Shown: positions 1-12,174, counted from the first letter of the stretch. The stretch is 64,000 nucleotides of DNA from Hydrangea macrophylla (GCA_033977485.1 CM066987.1:86708588-86772587); one strand, 5' to 3'. Notes: generated by a model not told the origin, from the letters alone. Numbers and translations are program-made.

Positions 1-840
1 AGATAAGGTAGGAAATCTGATAAATATTAATCTGGTAAAATTTACCAGATTTATCTTCATAAATTTGATCTTGACTTCCGTAATTATCTGGTATAAAATA
101 CCAGTTTTTCCTCCCAATCTGATAAGAGCTGCCATATATCTTCGAATATATACATATATGTATATATATTATCATCCCAATCTTGATAATATTTTGATAT
201 TATCTTTCCCTAATAAGATAATATTTTCCATATGTGATAATATTCTGACAAATATGTATCTTAATCACAATAGATGAACATTTATCACATCGAGAATTTA
301 TTGGAACTGATATACTTCCTAAAATTGACCAATCATATCTTTTGCTTAAGTGATTGCACCAAACTGGTCTGCCCAAACAATTGCATGGCCAGTCTGAGAG
401 CTTGCCAATCTGATAACACACTACAAATAATTAGTGTGTGACCCCCACCTTAAATAGTCATGTCCATGTATCCACATTATGCTTAGTCCGAATTGATATT
501 AAATACATCAAAAGTGGCCTGTAAGGTCAAACCATGATGGCCCACCATAATGATCAAAGTTGTCATACTGCCAACCAAAACAATGCCAAGCCAAAGTGAT
601 ACTATGCTAAATGAGATGGCAGTCCGCATGTAAGTAATCTCGAAGTGGTATTCCCAAGCAGTCCGACCGGAATATGTTATTCAGTCCGATCCATTAATGG
701 TGATCAATCCGAATTTAAACTTATTCGGTCCTATCAATTTTGAACTAATCATTTGGCCCCTAATTTTTGCTATCGGTCTCTAAGTCCGATTAAAATATTC
801 CAATTGGCCTCTACCAATTTTGACTTAAAAAAATGTATTG
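1..840. other. Unassigned AT-rich flank left of element A
   Basis: No coding frame of interest is seen. The stretch is AT-rich and holds three short inverted repeats: 29-51 (11-bp arms AATCTGGTAAA/TTTACCAGATT around one base), 88-104 (CTGGTAT/ATACCAG) and 417-438 (CACACTA/TAGTGTG). It occupies the place where the 5' part of element A's left LTR should be, but it does not resemble the matching part of the intact LTR at 12175-12717. It may be another repeat, a divergent U3, or old flanking DNA. Confidence 0.4.
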
Positions 841-1437
841 ATTCAATCAGAATCTGGATAAGGTAGGAGTCAAAGATTGGGAAAGTTTCTTCCACCATCA
901 GCCAATCAGCCACGCAGCTTGGGGCGTAAGCTAAGGAGTCCTTTCCAAATCAGGAGTCATCCATGGCTGCTACAAATACAGCAGGCTGGCCAACTTTTTA
1001 GAGACTCCGCGTCATCTCGAAAACAGCACCCACACTGCATTCGAAGCATTCAAAGCATTCAAGTCTTTATGTTTTTCAGCACATAGCAAATAGGTCTGCC
1101 CTGTTTTGTTATTTCTTTTTTCATTCTTTTGAATAATCAGTCTGCTCTGGTTTGTTCTTTAGATCTTTTTATTTTTTCCAAACACTTAATAAAATCTTCG
1201 TTTTGTTAATACATTTGTGATTGTTTACCTATTAAGCTCGACACTGTTTAGCTTGTGTGCTTCAGTACCGCTAAAGAATTGATGGTGAGGGTACTTTCCT
1301 ACTCACTGCACACAATCACCCGTTAGAAGTCAGATTATAAAGCCTTGAGTATCACTCACTCAAGCGATATAGGAAATTAGTTTGCACAACTCGAACCACT
1401 ATTGGTTCTGGCACGCCCCGCAAATTACAAGCAAACA
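841..1437 (+). repeat. Partial 5' LTR of element A (R/U5 side)
   Basis: From about 841 to 1437 the sequence matches 12718-13312 almost base for base, including a poly(A) signal AATAAA at 1188-1193. It ends GCAAACA, the inverse of the TGTTTGC that opens the full LTR at 12175. Homology stops abruptly near 841, so about 540 bp of U3 are missing or replaced. Confidence 0.85.
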
Positions 1438-1440
1438 TTT

Positions 1441-1458
1441 TGGCACGCCCGGTGGGAC
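1441..1458 (+). promoter_or_regulatory. Primer binding site of element A
   Basis: TGGCACGCCCGGTGGGAC lies three bases after the LTR end and starts with the TGG that pairs with a tRNA CCA tail. The same site with one change follows the next LTR at 13316. I could not assign the primer tRNA. Confidence 0.7.
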
Positions 1459-1473
1459 CCACAGTGTCAAGCC

Positions 1474-3660
1474 ATGCCTCCAAAGAAGGACAAACAAACA
1501 ACTAAGAGCGGCCAAGACGATTCTCCCATGGACCCACCTGTGGAGGAAAGTACTGGCCATTCTCCACAAGACGGCAGTATCACTCTTGAGGCAATCTCGG
1601 AGGCCATGAGAGCGAACGTTGAGCCCATGTGGAAGGAATACAACGCGCTCATAGGATCAATGGGCAATCTCAAAGCTGTCATCAACCAGACGGCCGATGT
1701 TCATAAGAGTCAAGCTGACTTGGTCATGGAGACAAGGACAACCCACGTAAAATTGGATCGCCGGTCGAACATGATCGGAAGGCGGATAGAGACCTATAAG
1801 GCCGGAGGCAGCAAAGAGCAGGTCATCAGATCGGGCACAAGCACATTGCTTGAGTCTGATAAGCCGAAAGACCCACCCTATATCTGTCCGAACCTTGGGA
1901 AGGGTAATGGCTCAGGTAAGCAATCTGAATCACAGATCGGAATGGCTAGAGGATCGGTAGTCACCGATCCCAATGGATTGGTGACTCCGGTTTTCGGTCG
2001 ATCAACAGGCCATACTGAAAGCTCTGTCGGCCACACGCAACCCCCAGGTCATGTGAATGGGGGAAAAGAAACAATGGTGGATTTTGGACCCATCAGGCCA
2101 ATAATAATCAACAGCAGTTGCCACCGCCGTTGGTACCCCCGTTGAGGAATGTTCAGCCCGTAGCTCCACAACCCATCAATAGGGAGGAGTTGGTAGCGGC
2201 CATACATGAAGTGTATGGCCCATTTATGAGAAGACTGGAGAGGCTGACGTACAGACGGCCGTATCCCCCTGAAATTGACCAGGTCATATTTCCCCAGGGG
2301 TACAAAGTACCAAACTTCACTCTGTTTTTTGGAGAGAGTGAACAGTCTTCGGTCGAGCATATTGGCCGTTTTGTTGTTCAATGCGGCCACGTAGGTAGTA
2401 GCGACCCATTAAAGTTGAGGCTATTTTCAAATTCGCTAATGGGCATGTCATTTTTGTGGTATGTCAATCTCCCCGCCAATTTGGTGCAAACTTGGTAAGG
2501 GATGGAAGAGCTATTTCATGGCTAGTTCTATAGGAATGAGCCCGAAACATCGCTGGCAGACCTATCCAGGATGATGCAATTAGTAGGAGAGACAGTAGAA
2601 ACCTACATAGCCCATTTCCGTAAGGCAAAGTATCGGTGCAAGACGGTTTTGCTTGAGGAAGAATATGCTAAAATGGCCATGGGAGGCATGTCCTTTGAAC
2701 TTCGCAAGAGGTTTGAAGAAATTGATTTCCGTGATTTATTCGAGCTGGCCACGCGGGCCAGTAGTTATGAGCGCATCTTGTTGGATGAGCAGGAGAAGAA
2801 GAACTCCTCCAAAGGGACATTATAAGGACCCTAATTATGAGGTCCACTTAGCAGAGTGTGACCTCGAAACAGAGAGCGATATAGCCGAGTTAATCTATAA
2901 ACGGCCAATTGTATGTAATGCCTTGAATAAACCTATCAACAATAATGCCGCTACAAAGAAAATGGCGTTCGGGGCGGGAAAAAATTATACTTTTAACATA
3001 ACAATGGCTGATCAAATATTCGATGCCTTATTAGCCCATAAAGTGATTAAACTGAGTGAAGGCCATCAGATCCCCAAGGCCGATGACCTAAAAAATAAAG
3101 AATACTATAAGTGGCACAATTCCTGGAAGCACTCCACTAATAATTATGTTGTTTTTTGTAATTTTATAGAGGAAAACGTGGTGAAAAGAGTTTTCAAGTT
3201 CTCGGACAAGGCTATGGGGGTTGATGCAAATCCGTTTTCTCAAATCACCGGCACCAATATGGTTATGCCTGATTTAATCAAGTTTTCAAGGCCGAGGCCG
3301 AAGATAGATTTGACTGACCAAGAAGTGATGCCAAAACAGAGGGAAGGGAAACAAAATCGCCATTTCGGCCACAGATAGGCCGAAAGTGACGATACATGCC
3401 CTCCAGAGAAGCTATCAAGAGCGTAAAGAGAAGGGCCACAAGGCCGAGGAAGAAATGGCTAGGTCCAGTACTGACAACTTGATAGTAGATCTGCGACGAC
3501 AACTGGAGTTCATCGAACAAGGCCTTTGCCCAAGATGCAAGGCTGATATCAAAAAAGAGGTCTCAAGCCCGAGTAAGAGGCCGAGAGGCCATGAACATCA
3601 GGAACCAAGCTCGAGAAGATCTGTATATGAGAGGTTGTCACTGCCTTGGCAAAGTTAGGC
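1474..3660 (+). pseudogene. gag: gag of element A (decayed)
   Basis: The start is ATG 1474 (MPPKKDKQTT...), 33 bp after the start of the PBS and shared with element B at 13349. A charged N-terminal part leads to the retrotransposon gag capsid-like core at about 2250-2830 (PNFTLFFGESE, then a stretch near VETYIAHFRKAKYRCK). A further Tat-typical region around 2830-3290 contains YYKWHNSWKHSTNN. Gag packages the element's RNA in virus-like particles. A frameshift lies near 2060-2070, where a run of G and A differs from element B, and another near 2820. TAA at 2496, TAG at 2523 and TAG at 3656 stand where element B reads CAA, CAG and CAG. A lone CPRCKAD near 3525 is the only Cys-rich stretch; no clear CCHC knuckle is seen. 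Confidence 0.85.
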
Positions 3661-5137
3661 GAAGCCCGAGTGGCCGGCAAAACCTTCCTTGGCTCCGCAA
3701 GTCGGCCTAAGTGAATCTGGCCGATTGGTGGCAAGAAGTACCCAAACAGTTCCAAAGCCTAAGCTGCAAGCGAAGGCATTAACCTCTAACAGGAGCCCAA
3801 GGATGGTGTTACCACCCCGAATGGAAGATGGGAGGTGGCATAGGGTTGAACATTCTAAATTCCCAGCACGGCCACAGTACAACAAGTCTCAAAAAAGGAG
3901 ATTTCAACGAATGAGACAAGCCAAATGGGAACGCCAATACTGGAAGAATCGGGCTAGAAACCCTCCTAAAGCCACAGCGCATACAGTGCCCGACACCCAA
4001 GAACTCTCAACTAGGGCGGAACCATTTTGTGACCGAGAGGCTGGGATGATGCATACTTCTAATGGGTACCTGAAGGAAGGATTCAAACGGGAAAAATCAC
4101 AGAAGGGATGCAGACCAACATCGGACGAGATGAGTATGGAGTCCGATGGAGATCTGTCAGGCTCAAGCACCTCGCCAATTCAATTCAGAACTATTCCGGT
4201 AGGCCTGTCATCTAACATGGTGTTTACATTTCCTATGTCTTTCATGGCCAAGCCAGACCAGCCAGCGGCCATGGAAGGGAATGTAATGGAGGGCTTGACC
4301 AAGGACTCAGCCATGATAGAAGATGTTTTTTGGAATGGAGGAGAGACCGTTAAACCTAATGTGGTGGAAGCCACAAGTAAAAATGTGGATGCCATCGACG
4401 AGCAGACCAATCGGCCTAAGATCACTATTTTGAGGACGAAGGGACATCAGACTGAAGAAGGGTTGAAGCCTAACGGACCAGTCAAAGTTGTGTTCGAAAA
4501 ACCCACATGTCAAATGTCCCAGCATCTGAAGCCATTGTACGTGAAAGGACATATTGAGGGGTTCCCGATAAATAGAATCCTGGTGGATGGTGGGTCTACC
4601 ATCAACATTATGCCTCAAATAATGTTAAGAATCCTTCAGAAGTCCGAGTTAGAGCTAATTCCGACCGAAATGAACGTTCAAAGCTTCACGGGGGCACCTT
4701 CAAGAACCAAGGGTATCCTACCCCTTGAGCTGACCATTGGCAGTAAAACGGTCATGACTGCTTTTTTCATTGTAGATACCTCGGCGGCCTATAATGCATT
4801 ACTCGACCGAGATTGGATACACCCAAATTACTGCATTCCTTCAACACTCCATCAGTTACTAATTTTTTGGAGAGGCGACGAGGTAGAAGTGGTTGGAGCA
4901 GATACAAAGCCATTTGTAGCCCGTGTGTAAACGGTCGATGCAGTCTTGTATGAAGATGATATCGGGCCGGTCAAGTTGCTCGGGCGCAACAAAATGGGAA
5001 GACCAAATACAGCGACCTTCTTTAAAGGAAATCCATCGAATATTAAGGCGTGTTACCATAACCTCAGTCGGACTGAAGAATCAAGGCCGATTGAGATCAT
5101 CGAACAGGAAGATGCAAATGGAGACACCAGTAATTGA
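3661..5137 (+). pseudogene. gag C-terminal/aspartic protease region of element A
   Basis: One frame runs from about 3689 to 5137, broken by TAA at 4928 (CAA in element B at 61976). The protease active-site motif is ILVDGGSTINIMPQ near 4580-4620; the DGGS form in place of DTGS is common in Tat proteases. A second flap/core portion near NALLDRDWIHP (4795) matches the usual LLGRDWI motif with G changed to D; element B keeps LLGRDWI. It would cut the Gag-Pol precursor. The frame ends at TGA 5135, overlapping the pol start at 5117 in another frame; the overlap is the same in element B. Confidence 0.85.
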
Positions 5138-8100
5138 ACGAAAACTGCTGGCCCTCAAGGCCAGCATGGCCAGATGGTGTGCATACCTGGCCGATAGAAG
5201 ATTGGAAATCGACCCTGTTGACGGAATGATTAATCTGGCCGATTGTATCTACGAAGAAGAAACGCCAAGGGAGGAAGAGATTCAAATAGACGAATTGGAG
5301 ACGGCCACGACGAAGCTTGATGATTTAAAGGCCGATGTCCAAGACCCCCTCTTGGAGGTCAACCTAGGCAAAGAAGGAAAGCACAAACCTACTTATGTAA
5401 GTCAGATGCTGGATCCGCAGTGTCAGGCCGAGTTGATTGCACTCTTGCACAAGTATAAAGATTGCTTTGCCTGGGATTATAATGAAATGCCAGGTTTATC
5501 TATGGAACTGGTAGAACACCAATTGCCAATTAAATCGGGGTTCAGGCCATTAAAGTAGCTACCTCGGCGAATGTCACCAGAGGTAACTCTAAATGTGAAG
5601 GAAGAAATTGAGAGACTACTAGACGCTGGTTTCATTCGGACAGCCCGGTATGTTGAATGGGTCTCGAATGTTGTCCAGGTAATAAAGAAGAATGGGAAGC
5701 TGAGGGTTTGTATTGACTTCAGAAAATTAAACTTAGCCACCCCAAAAGATGAGTATCCCATGCCCATGGTCGATCAGTTAATCGATTAGGCCGCCAAACA
5801 TAAAATTTTGTCCTTTATGGACGGGCACTCGGGATACAACCAGATCTATATCACTGAAGAAGATGTCCCGAAGACCGCTTTTCGGTGCCCAGGGGCAATC
5901 GGAACCTTTGAGTGGATTGTCATGCCTTTTGGTCTGAAGAACACTGGGGCAACCTATCAACGGGCATTGAATTCGATCTTCCATGATATGATTGGACAAT
6001 TCATGGAGGTTTACATTGATGACGTGGTGGTAAAGTCAGGAGGTAACGCCGATCATCTGAGGGATTTGGAAAAGGCATTTGAAAGAATGTAGGCTCACAA
6101 ACTAAAGATGAACCCTCTCAATTGTGCTTTCGACGTCACAGTAGGGAGTTTCCTGGGTTTCCTAGTGCATCAAAGAGGGATAGAGATTGACAAAAATAAG
6201 ACTCGGGCTATCCAGGCAGCAAAGCCACCATTTAGTAAGAAAGAGCTTCAGAGATTGCTCGGATAGATCAATTTTCTAAGAAGATTTATATCCAATTGTG
6301 CAGGGAAGACCCAAGTATGGACCCCACTATTGAAGATCAAGACCGATGAAGACTTCAAATGGTAAGTCAGCTATCAACAAGCCTTCGGGGGAATTAAACA
6401 ATATTTGTCAACTCCTCTAGTATTAATGCCACCCAAGAAGGGTAGGTACCTGAAATTGTATATATCGGCCTCTGACTGCTCTATAAGAAGTATGTTAGCT
6501 CAAGATAACGAGCAAGGCAACGAGCAGGCCGTTTATTATTTAAGTAGAATTTTGACTCCAATCGAGCAGCACTATGCGCCGATTGAGAAGTTGTGCTTGA
6601 CATTGTATTTTTCCTCACAAAAGTTAAGAACATATATGCTGCTCGGTTCCACTTACATAATATGTCGAACTGATGTGATAAAATATATGTTGTCAAGACC
6701 AATCATGCGAGGCCGAATTGGAAAATGGACCCTGGCCTTGATGGAATTTGCCATCCAATACCGATTACAGCAATCGGTCAAAGGCCAGGCCATAGCCAAT
6801 TTCTTGGCCGATCACCCAGATCCTACTGATCTGGGAGAACTGCCTCTAACACCCAAAGTCCTAAGCACTTCCTTACTCCCATGGACGTTAATCTTTGATG
6901 GTTCCAAAAATGCAGAGGGTGCTGGGCAGGTGTGGTGATTGTATCACCCAAGTACAAGAAGATAAAAATGTCATTTCGGCTCAATTTCAAATGCACCAAT
7001 AATCAGGCCGAATACAAAGCGCTTATCATCGGACTAGAGATACTCCTTGAAATGGGGGCATCGTCTGTGCACATAAATGGAGACTCAGGGCTAGTGATCG
7101 GAAAGATAGCTGGAGAATTCCAGATAAGAAGTTGGGAGCTCTGCCCATTCCACGCTATAGCCACTCAACTCATGGAGGCATTTGATGACATTAGCGTGAG
7201 TTACATTCCGAGGACCACAAATACCAAGGCCGATAAGCTGGTAAAAACAGGATCAGCCTCGTCTTCTCGAAAGAACTTATAAGACCAAGTTATCACTATT
7301 CATGTCCGATCATTACCGTCCGTTGCAAGGAGAGGTTGGTGTACTACCACAAATTCGGTCTTGATGGAGGACGACGATTGGAGGATCCCCATCATTGAAT
7401 ACCTAAATCACCCAAATGTCAGGGTAGACCGAAGAGTTAGATTATTTGCTGTCCGATTCGTGATGCTCGATGGAGAATTATTCGAGAAACCCATCGGTGA
7501 CGACGTGATCTTGAGGTGTTTAGGGAGGAAATAGGCCATGCAGGTTATGGCTGAGGTACATTAATGGATCTGTGGGGCACATCAGGCCGGTACAAAGATG
7601 AAGTGGTTGCTGAGAAGATACAACTGTTACTGGCCCAATATGCTGAAAGATTGTGTCAGTTATGCCAAGGGATGCTAAGCTTGCCAGAAGCATGGTCTGA
7701 TCTAGCATGTGCCAGCTAAAGAGCTACAACCTGTAATCAAACTATGGCCGTTCTGAGAATGGACTATGGATTTAATTGGCAAGGTCCTACCACCATCATC
7801 GGGCCAGCACTATTTTATCATAGTGGCTACGGACTACTTTACTAAGTGGGCTGAGGCCATACCTAGTAGAACGGTGACTCAGGCCATCATAATAAATTTC
7901 ATTGAAGAACATATTATCCATAGGTTTGGCCTTCCAGAGACAATTACGGCCGACCAAGGATCTGTGTTCACAGGGACAGAAACGTTGGCTTTTGTAGAAA
8001 GTAGGGGGATCAAAATTCTCAATTCTACGCCCTATTATGCACAGGCTAACGGACAGGCCAAGTCTACAAACAAGATCCTTAAGGGGATTATTGAAAAGAT

Positions 8101-8581
8101 AATCGTTGAAAATCCTAGGGAATGCGATAAGCTCTTGTCCGAAGCTCTATGGGCCTATCGGGCATCTAAAAGGTCAAGTACTGGGGTTACACCATTCATG
8201 CTGTCCTATGGGCATGACGCTATGTTACCTATGGAAGTTACAGTTCGATCAGCCAGAAGAACTTTACAGAACCAGCTTGAGCCTGCTGAGTACACAGAGG
8301 CGATGATAGCTGAGTTAGAGGGGCTTGATGATATGAGGCTCACGGCCTTAGAGTCATTAAAAGTGCAAAAGCAACGGGCAGCTCGAGCTTATAACAAAAG
8401 GGTGAAAGAGAAGTCTTTTTGCACGGAGGATTTGGTATGGAAGGCCGTGTTACCTATCGGTGACAAGGATAACCGTTATGGTAAATGGTCGGTCAACTGG
8501 AAAGGCCCGTTCATCGTCCATCAAGTCAAGAAAGGTGGTGCCTACAGGCTATGTGATATGGATGGGATAGTTCATTTCTGA
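5117..8581 (+). pseudogene. pol: pol of element A: RT, RNase H, aRNase H, integrase (decayed)
   Basis: Domains in order: a linker with FAWDY.EMPG; reverse transcriptase about 5550-6360 with FRKLNLATPKDEYPMP, MPFGLKNTGATYQRA and the catalytic YIDD (about 6012); a first RNase H about 6400-6830 with a degenerate active site (ISASDCS); a second, archaeal-type RNase H about 6885-7280 with FDGSKN, QAEYKAL, GDSGLV and TKADKL; an HHCC zinc finger region about 7560-7710 interrupted by stops; an integrase core 7766-8250 with DYFTKWAEA and ADQGSVFTG. The catalytic Glu expected in GQAE.TNK reads Lys (GQAKSTNK). Stops include TAG 5536 (CAG in element B) and further TAGs at about 5787 and 6090. It is not functional. 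I chose the ATG near 5117 because it overlaps the protease frame in both copies. Confidence 0.9.
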
Positions 8582-8822
8582 TTAATCAATGGTTAATATT
8601 TAAAGTCCTATTATCCTACGTTGTGGGAGACCATTGACCTCGACTATAAACCAAATCCAGGGTTGGAATATGATCAATTGATCAATTATGAACCTGAGCC
8701 CGAATGATTTAAAGAAAACATCATTTTGTATTAATAAAGCTGAGCACAGCTTAATTACAAAGATATGATGAAAAGGAAAAAAAAATTATGCTATACAAGA
8801 TACACAAAATGGGAGTCGGCCT

Positions 8823-11800
8823 CTAGACCGACCAAAGATTCCTAAGCTTGGCCCTCAAGTCTTCCCAGGTCTTTGATAGCTCCAGACCGATCTCGTTTTT
8901 CTTTGTCTAGTTTATGGGCCCATGCTCGGGATATCAGGACACTGGCTTGTAGTTGATCACTGCACTTTTGGGTGTCACCACTAAGTTGGGCCAGCAGTTC
9001 ATCAATTTTTCCCAAGGCAATATTATTGGTGGCGACCTCGGTTTCACACTGTGCGAGTTGAGCTTTAAGTGTAGCAATACAATTTTAAAGCCAGGAGTCT
9101 CTTGCTAGCACCTGAGCCCGAGAGGCCTTCCCTGCTACAAAATTTAGCCTTGGCCCCTTCTAGAAACTTCAATGATTTTTGCCGAGAGCCCAAGTGAAGC
9201 TCTGCATCAGTCTGAACCTTCAAGGCCGATCGATCTAGGATACGGCAGCTAGGGAGTCTTTCATGTATTTCATGGAGTAGGGATGGCTGCCCGTCAGAAA
9301 GAAAGGGATTGGCCATGATTGTGTTCAAAGCTGCTTCGACATCAGCAGCAGCAGGAAGGTTAGAGAGGTCCTGATCAACAAGCCCGAGGAGTAGGTCTTT
9401 TGATTGCTGAAGGCGTGAAGGAGAGACCGCCTCGGGCTCTAGGGGACCAAGTTCAAAGGATCCCAGGTCCAGGCCAGAGAAGAAATTGTTGAATGGAATG
9501 TACGGCTCTGGGCCTAGGGGAATGACCTGTTCAAAAGAATAAGAGTTAGAAAATGTTTTAAGAACTCATGAATGAAACAAGGTAAAGAGACAATACCTGG
9601 GTATGAGAATCAAGAGAGGCCGAGATCTCTTGGCGAACATCGGCCTCACTTGGTTGAAATGTTGATGGCTGAGGAGACGAATGATCAAGCCTGGAAGAGG
9701 AGGGAACAGTAAGGGGTTCCACCTCTAGGCTGGCAGCGGTTTCTGCAGCCTGTACAATCTGAATGCCTAGGACAGAGCCTGAGTCATTCGCCTCGGCCTC
9801 AACCTGTGGAGCTGCAGAATCTTCAGGAGGGGGGTAGCCTCGGCCTCAATCGGTTCCCTTGTTGCTTGAGTGGATGATCCGGTGGCAGCACTAGGATCAT
9901 CTTGCCCGAAGGGTGCTCTGATTACAACGGGGGCCGCTTGCTTGTTCTCTTCCCCAGCTGCCTCCATAGCAGTTCCAGCATCGACCACGTCATCGCTGCT
10001 AGAAGAGAGAATGACTTGTTCAGGAATATGGCCGGTAGGAGCACTGTCTTCGTCGCCGCTTGAAGGGGTGAGAGGGGGTACAATGTGAAGTGGCATCACT
10101 CTCACGGTGACTCGTTCTAGATAGGCCGCTGTGGATGTCGGAGATGTAAGAAGATCATTGGGAAGAGTCTGAGGTTGAATCTGTGGTGGTGGGGGAATTG
10201 CCCCAGTCAGTGATGGGTCCTCTCCAGGGTCCTCTCCAGAGTCCTCGTCAACAAGCTGAAGTAAAAGGAAAAGATTAGAAATTAATGATGCCATCGGGCT
10301 TAACAGGTAAAAAATAAAGAATCTAACCTGAGTTGTCGAGGCCGGTGTTGTTTTCTTCTTCTTTTGAGCAGGCCCTTTGCCCGTAGCTGGCTTTCGGGCC
10401 GGTCTCTTGGCAACTTGTTTGCGCCGGGTTGGAGCTGCAGATGGAGCAGGAGCATCGGCCTCAGTGGCTGATGATGCAGTATATTGTACAAGTGCCTCAG
10501 CAGTAGTGTCTTTGAATATATGGCTTGCCCGATCATCCCACCACTTGGTGAATTCTTCTCATACCACAGGCCGGGTGGAGAAGGGAGTGAAGTTGAATGT
10601 GGCCTTGATCTTGTCCGACCTTTCTTTTATTTTCTTCACTTGTCCATCATTGATGATAAGGCCGCATTCTACCTAGTCAACATTGACAGTGATGCCTGGG
10701 GGAACATGCACGAGTTGAGGAAGCCCGAACTGGCGGGCATAGAGGGGAGCAAAGTAATACTCTGCTCCATATTTATTGTTGGCCGAAGGAATACTTGGGC
10801 TGAAAATTATGTCCCTAGCTACTAAGTAGCTAGAGAAGATTTCATTGTATGTGGACTGGGTGCCCGAGCTCCAGTTGGAAGGGTTGTTGGAAAGTTGAAG
10901 GAATGAAGAAAATTAAAGCGAAAATAAAGGGGTGAAGAGATTTATGTCCCGAGGGAGCACCCTTGATAGAAAAAGGTAAAACACTCCTCAAAGGAGTGGG
11001 AAGAAGGTGCTGCATCCATAAACTGGACGGCAGAAATAGGAACGTCGGCCATATGGCGGATGGTTGGCTGAAACTCCGAGAAATAGGAGTACAGCCACAG
11101 TTGAAGTATCCATATCGGGTTTCCACCAGCACCGAAGACCGAATGAACGAAGTTTGTCACACCACAGACCAGGTGTGCCCAGACAAGGGTAGCCATAGCT
11201 AATGGTTTCCCCGATGCGAGAGCCAAGGCCAAGGTGGTGTACTCTTTGGTAAAGGCTTGGCTGGCCGAGCAGAAGAGATATTTGTTGAGCCAGTATATAA
11301 GGAATGCGATATGTTCAGCGTTAGACACTTCGATCTCATCAGCACCGATGTAAGCAGTAAGAAAGCCTCTGTAGGCTGTAATCAGTTTGTACGAAATAGC
11401 CCCATCCCTGACAAGCTCTTGCTGAGGGTAAGCAAAGCTGGTCATTCCGACATCAAGCCAGGGGATAATTTCTTGCCCGTGAGGTCGAAGACTGAGCAAA
11501 TAACTAATGTCCTTCATGGTGGGGGCCATCGGTCCACAGCGGAAGAGAAAACCGTTATAGGATGAAGAGCAAACAACAGAGCAGAGAGAAGAAGAGGTCG
11601 GTCTATCTCAATCCTAGCCCGACTGAGCATTATGGCGTCATAAATGCCCGTTTGTCTCTAGAAATTAGCCTTAGAGGCCGATACTCTGGTAACCAATTTG
11701 TCCCAATCTGCAGTAGGGGTCCACCAACCTCTAATGGGGTGGGTAGCAGCTTGAACTTTGCTCCAGTGGGTAGGTACCTACAGGAACGCTTCATTATCCA

Positions 11801-11880
11801 CCGGCGGGAACAGGGGAAGAAAAGCCACCGGAGGTCTTTTTTCCTTTGGAAGTCGTTGTCGGAGCTATCTTAGGAGCCAT
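8823..11880 (-). pseudogene. Antisense intron-containing plant mobile domain (PMD) gene in element A
   Basis: On the minus strand a gene starts at ATG 11880 (MAPKIAPTTTSKGKK) and runs against the element. About 11600-10690 carries a PMD-like domain (PF10536 group): GPMAPTMKDISYLL, then AEHIAFLIYWLNKYLFC, KEYTTLALALASGK, NPIWILQLWLYSYFSE, and later LYARQFGLPQ. A basic, Pro/Ser-rich tail follows (RRKQVAKRPARK, QKKKK, possible nuclear localisation signals), then an acidic segment and a C-terminal helical part. Two GT-AG introns are clear: 10328-10256 and 9596-9527. PMD proteins such as Arabidopsis MAIN/MAIL1 are nuclear; the role of element-borne copies is not known. Frameshifts (near 11790, 11560, 10940 and 8880) and a TAG near 10680 make this copy a pseudogene. 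Element B keeps the 3' part at 62975-64000. The domain call rests on motif likeness, not a search. Confidence 0.75.
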
Positions 11881-12161
11881 TCTGCAGAAGGGAGGAGTAC
11901 TTCGCCGGAAAAAATGGAGTTTAGAGAGAGAGGCTCTGAATGCTTGGGTTTTTAGAGAGAGAGAGTGAGGGTGCAAATGAGGGAGGGGGAAAGATTTTTG
12001 AAAATTTTGCTGTTTAATACCTTGCCGTTTCAATCACGCTGCATTAAATGTAGAGTGACTGGTGGGATTCTCAATGATCTAACACTCTCTGCATGTATGA
12101 CATGTGGCAATTTTAAAATTCAAAATGTCACATTAATTAAGGCGGGACGTTTGATATGACC

Positions 12162-12174
12162 TTTTGGGGGCAAT
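12162..12174 (+). promoter_or_regulatory. Polypurine tract of element A
   Basis: TTTTGGGGGCAAT immediately precedes the TGTTTGC that opens the LTR. It is the expected plus-strand primer site. The roughly 280 bp between the antisense gene start (11880) and this tract hold no further recognisable feature. Confidence 0.65.

Noticed and set aside
1..14. GATAAGGTAGGA at the window start as the end of another LTR copy
   Set aside because: It matches 857-868 for only about 12 bases and then diverges; too short to support.
3904..4618. Minus-strand open frames opposite gag/protease of elements A and B
   Set aside because: They are shadows of the plus-strand coding sequence, recur at 60953-61666 for that reason only, and show no domain.
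10377..10825. Plus-strand frames in the 3' region of element A
   Set aside because: They lie opposite exons of the antisense PMD-type gene, which explains the open frame better.
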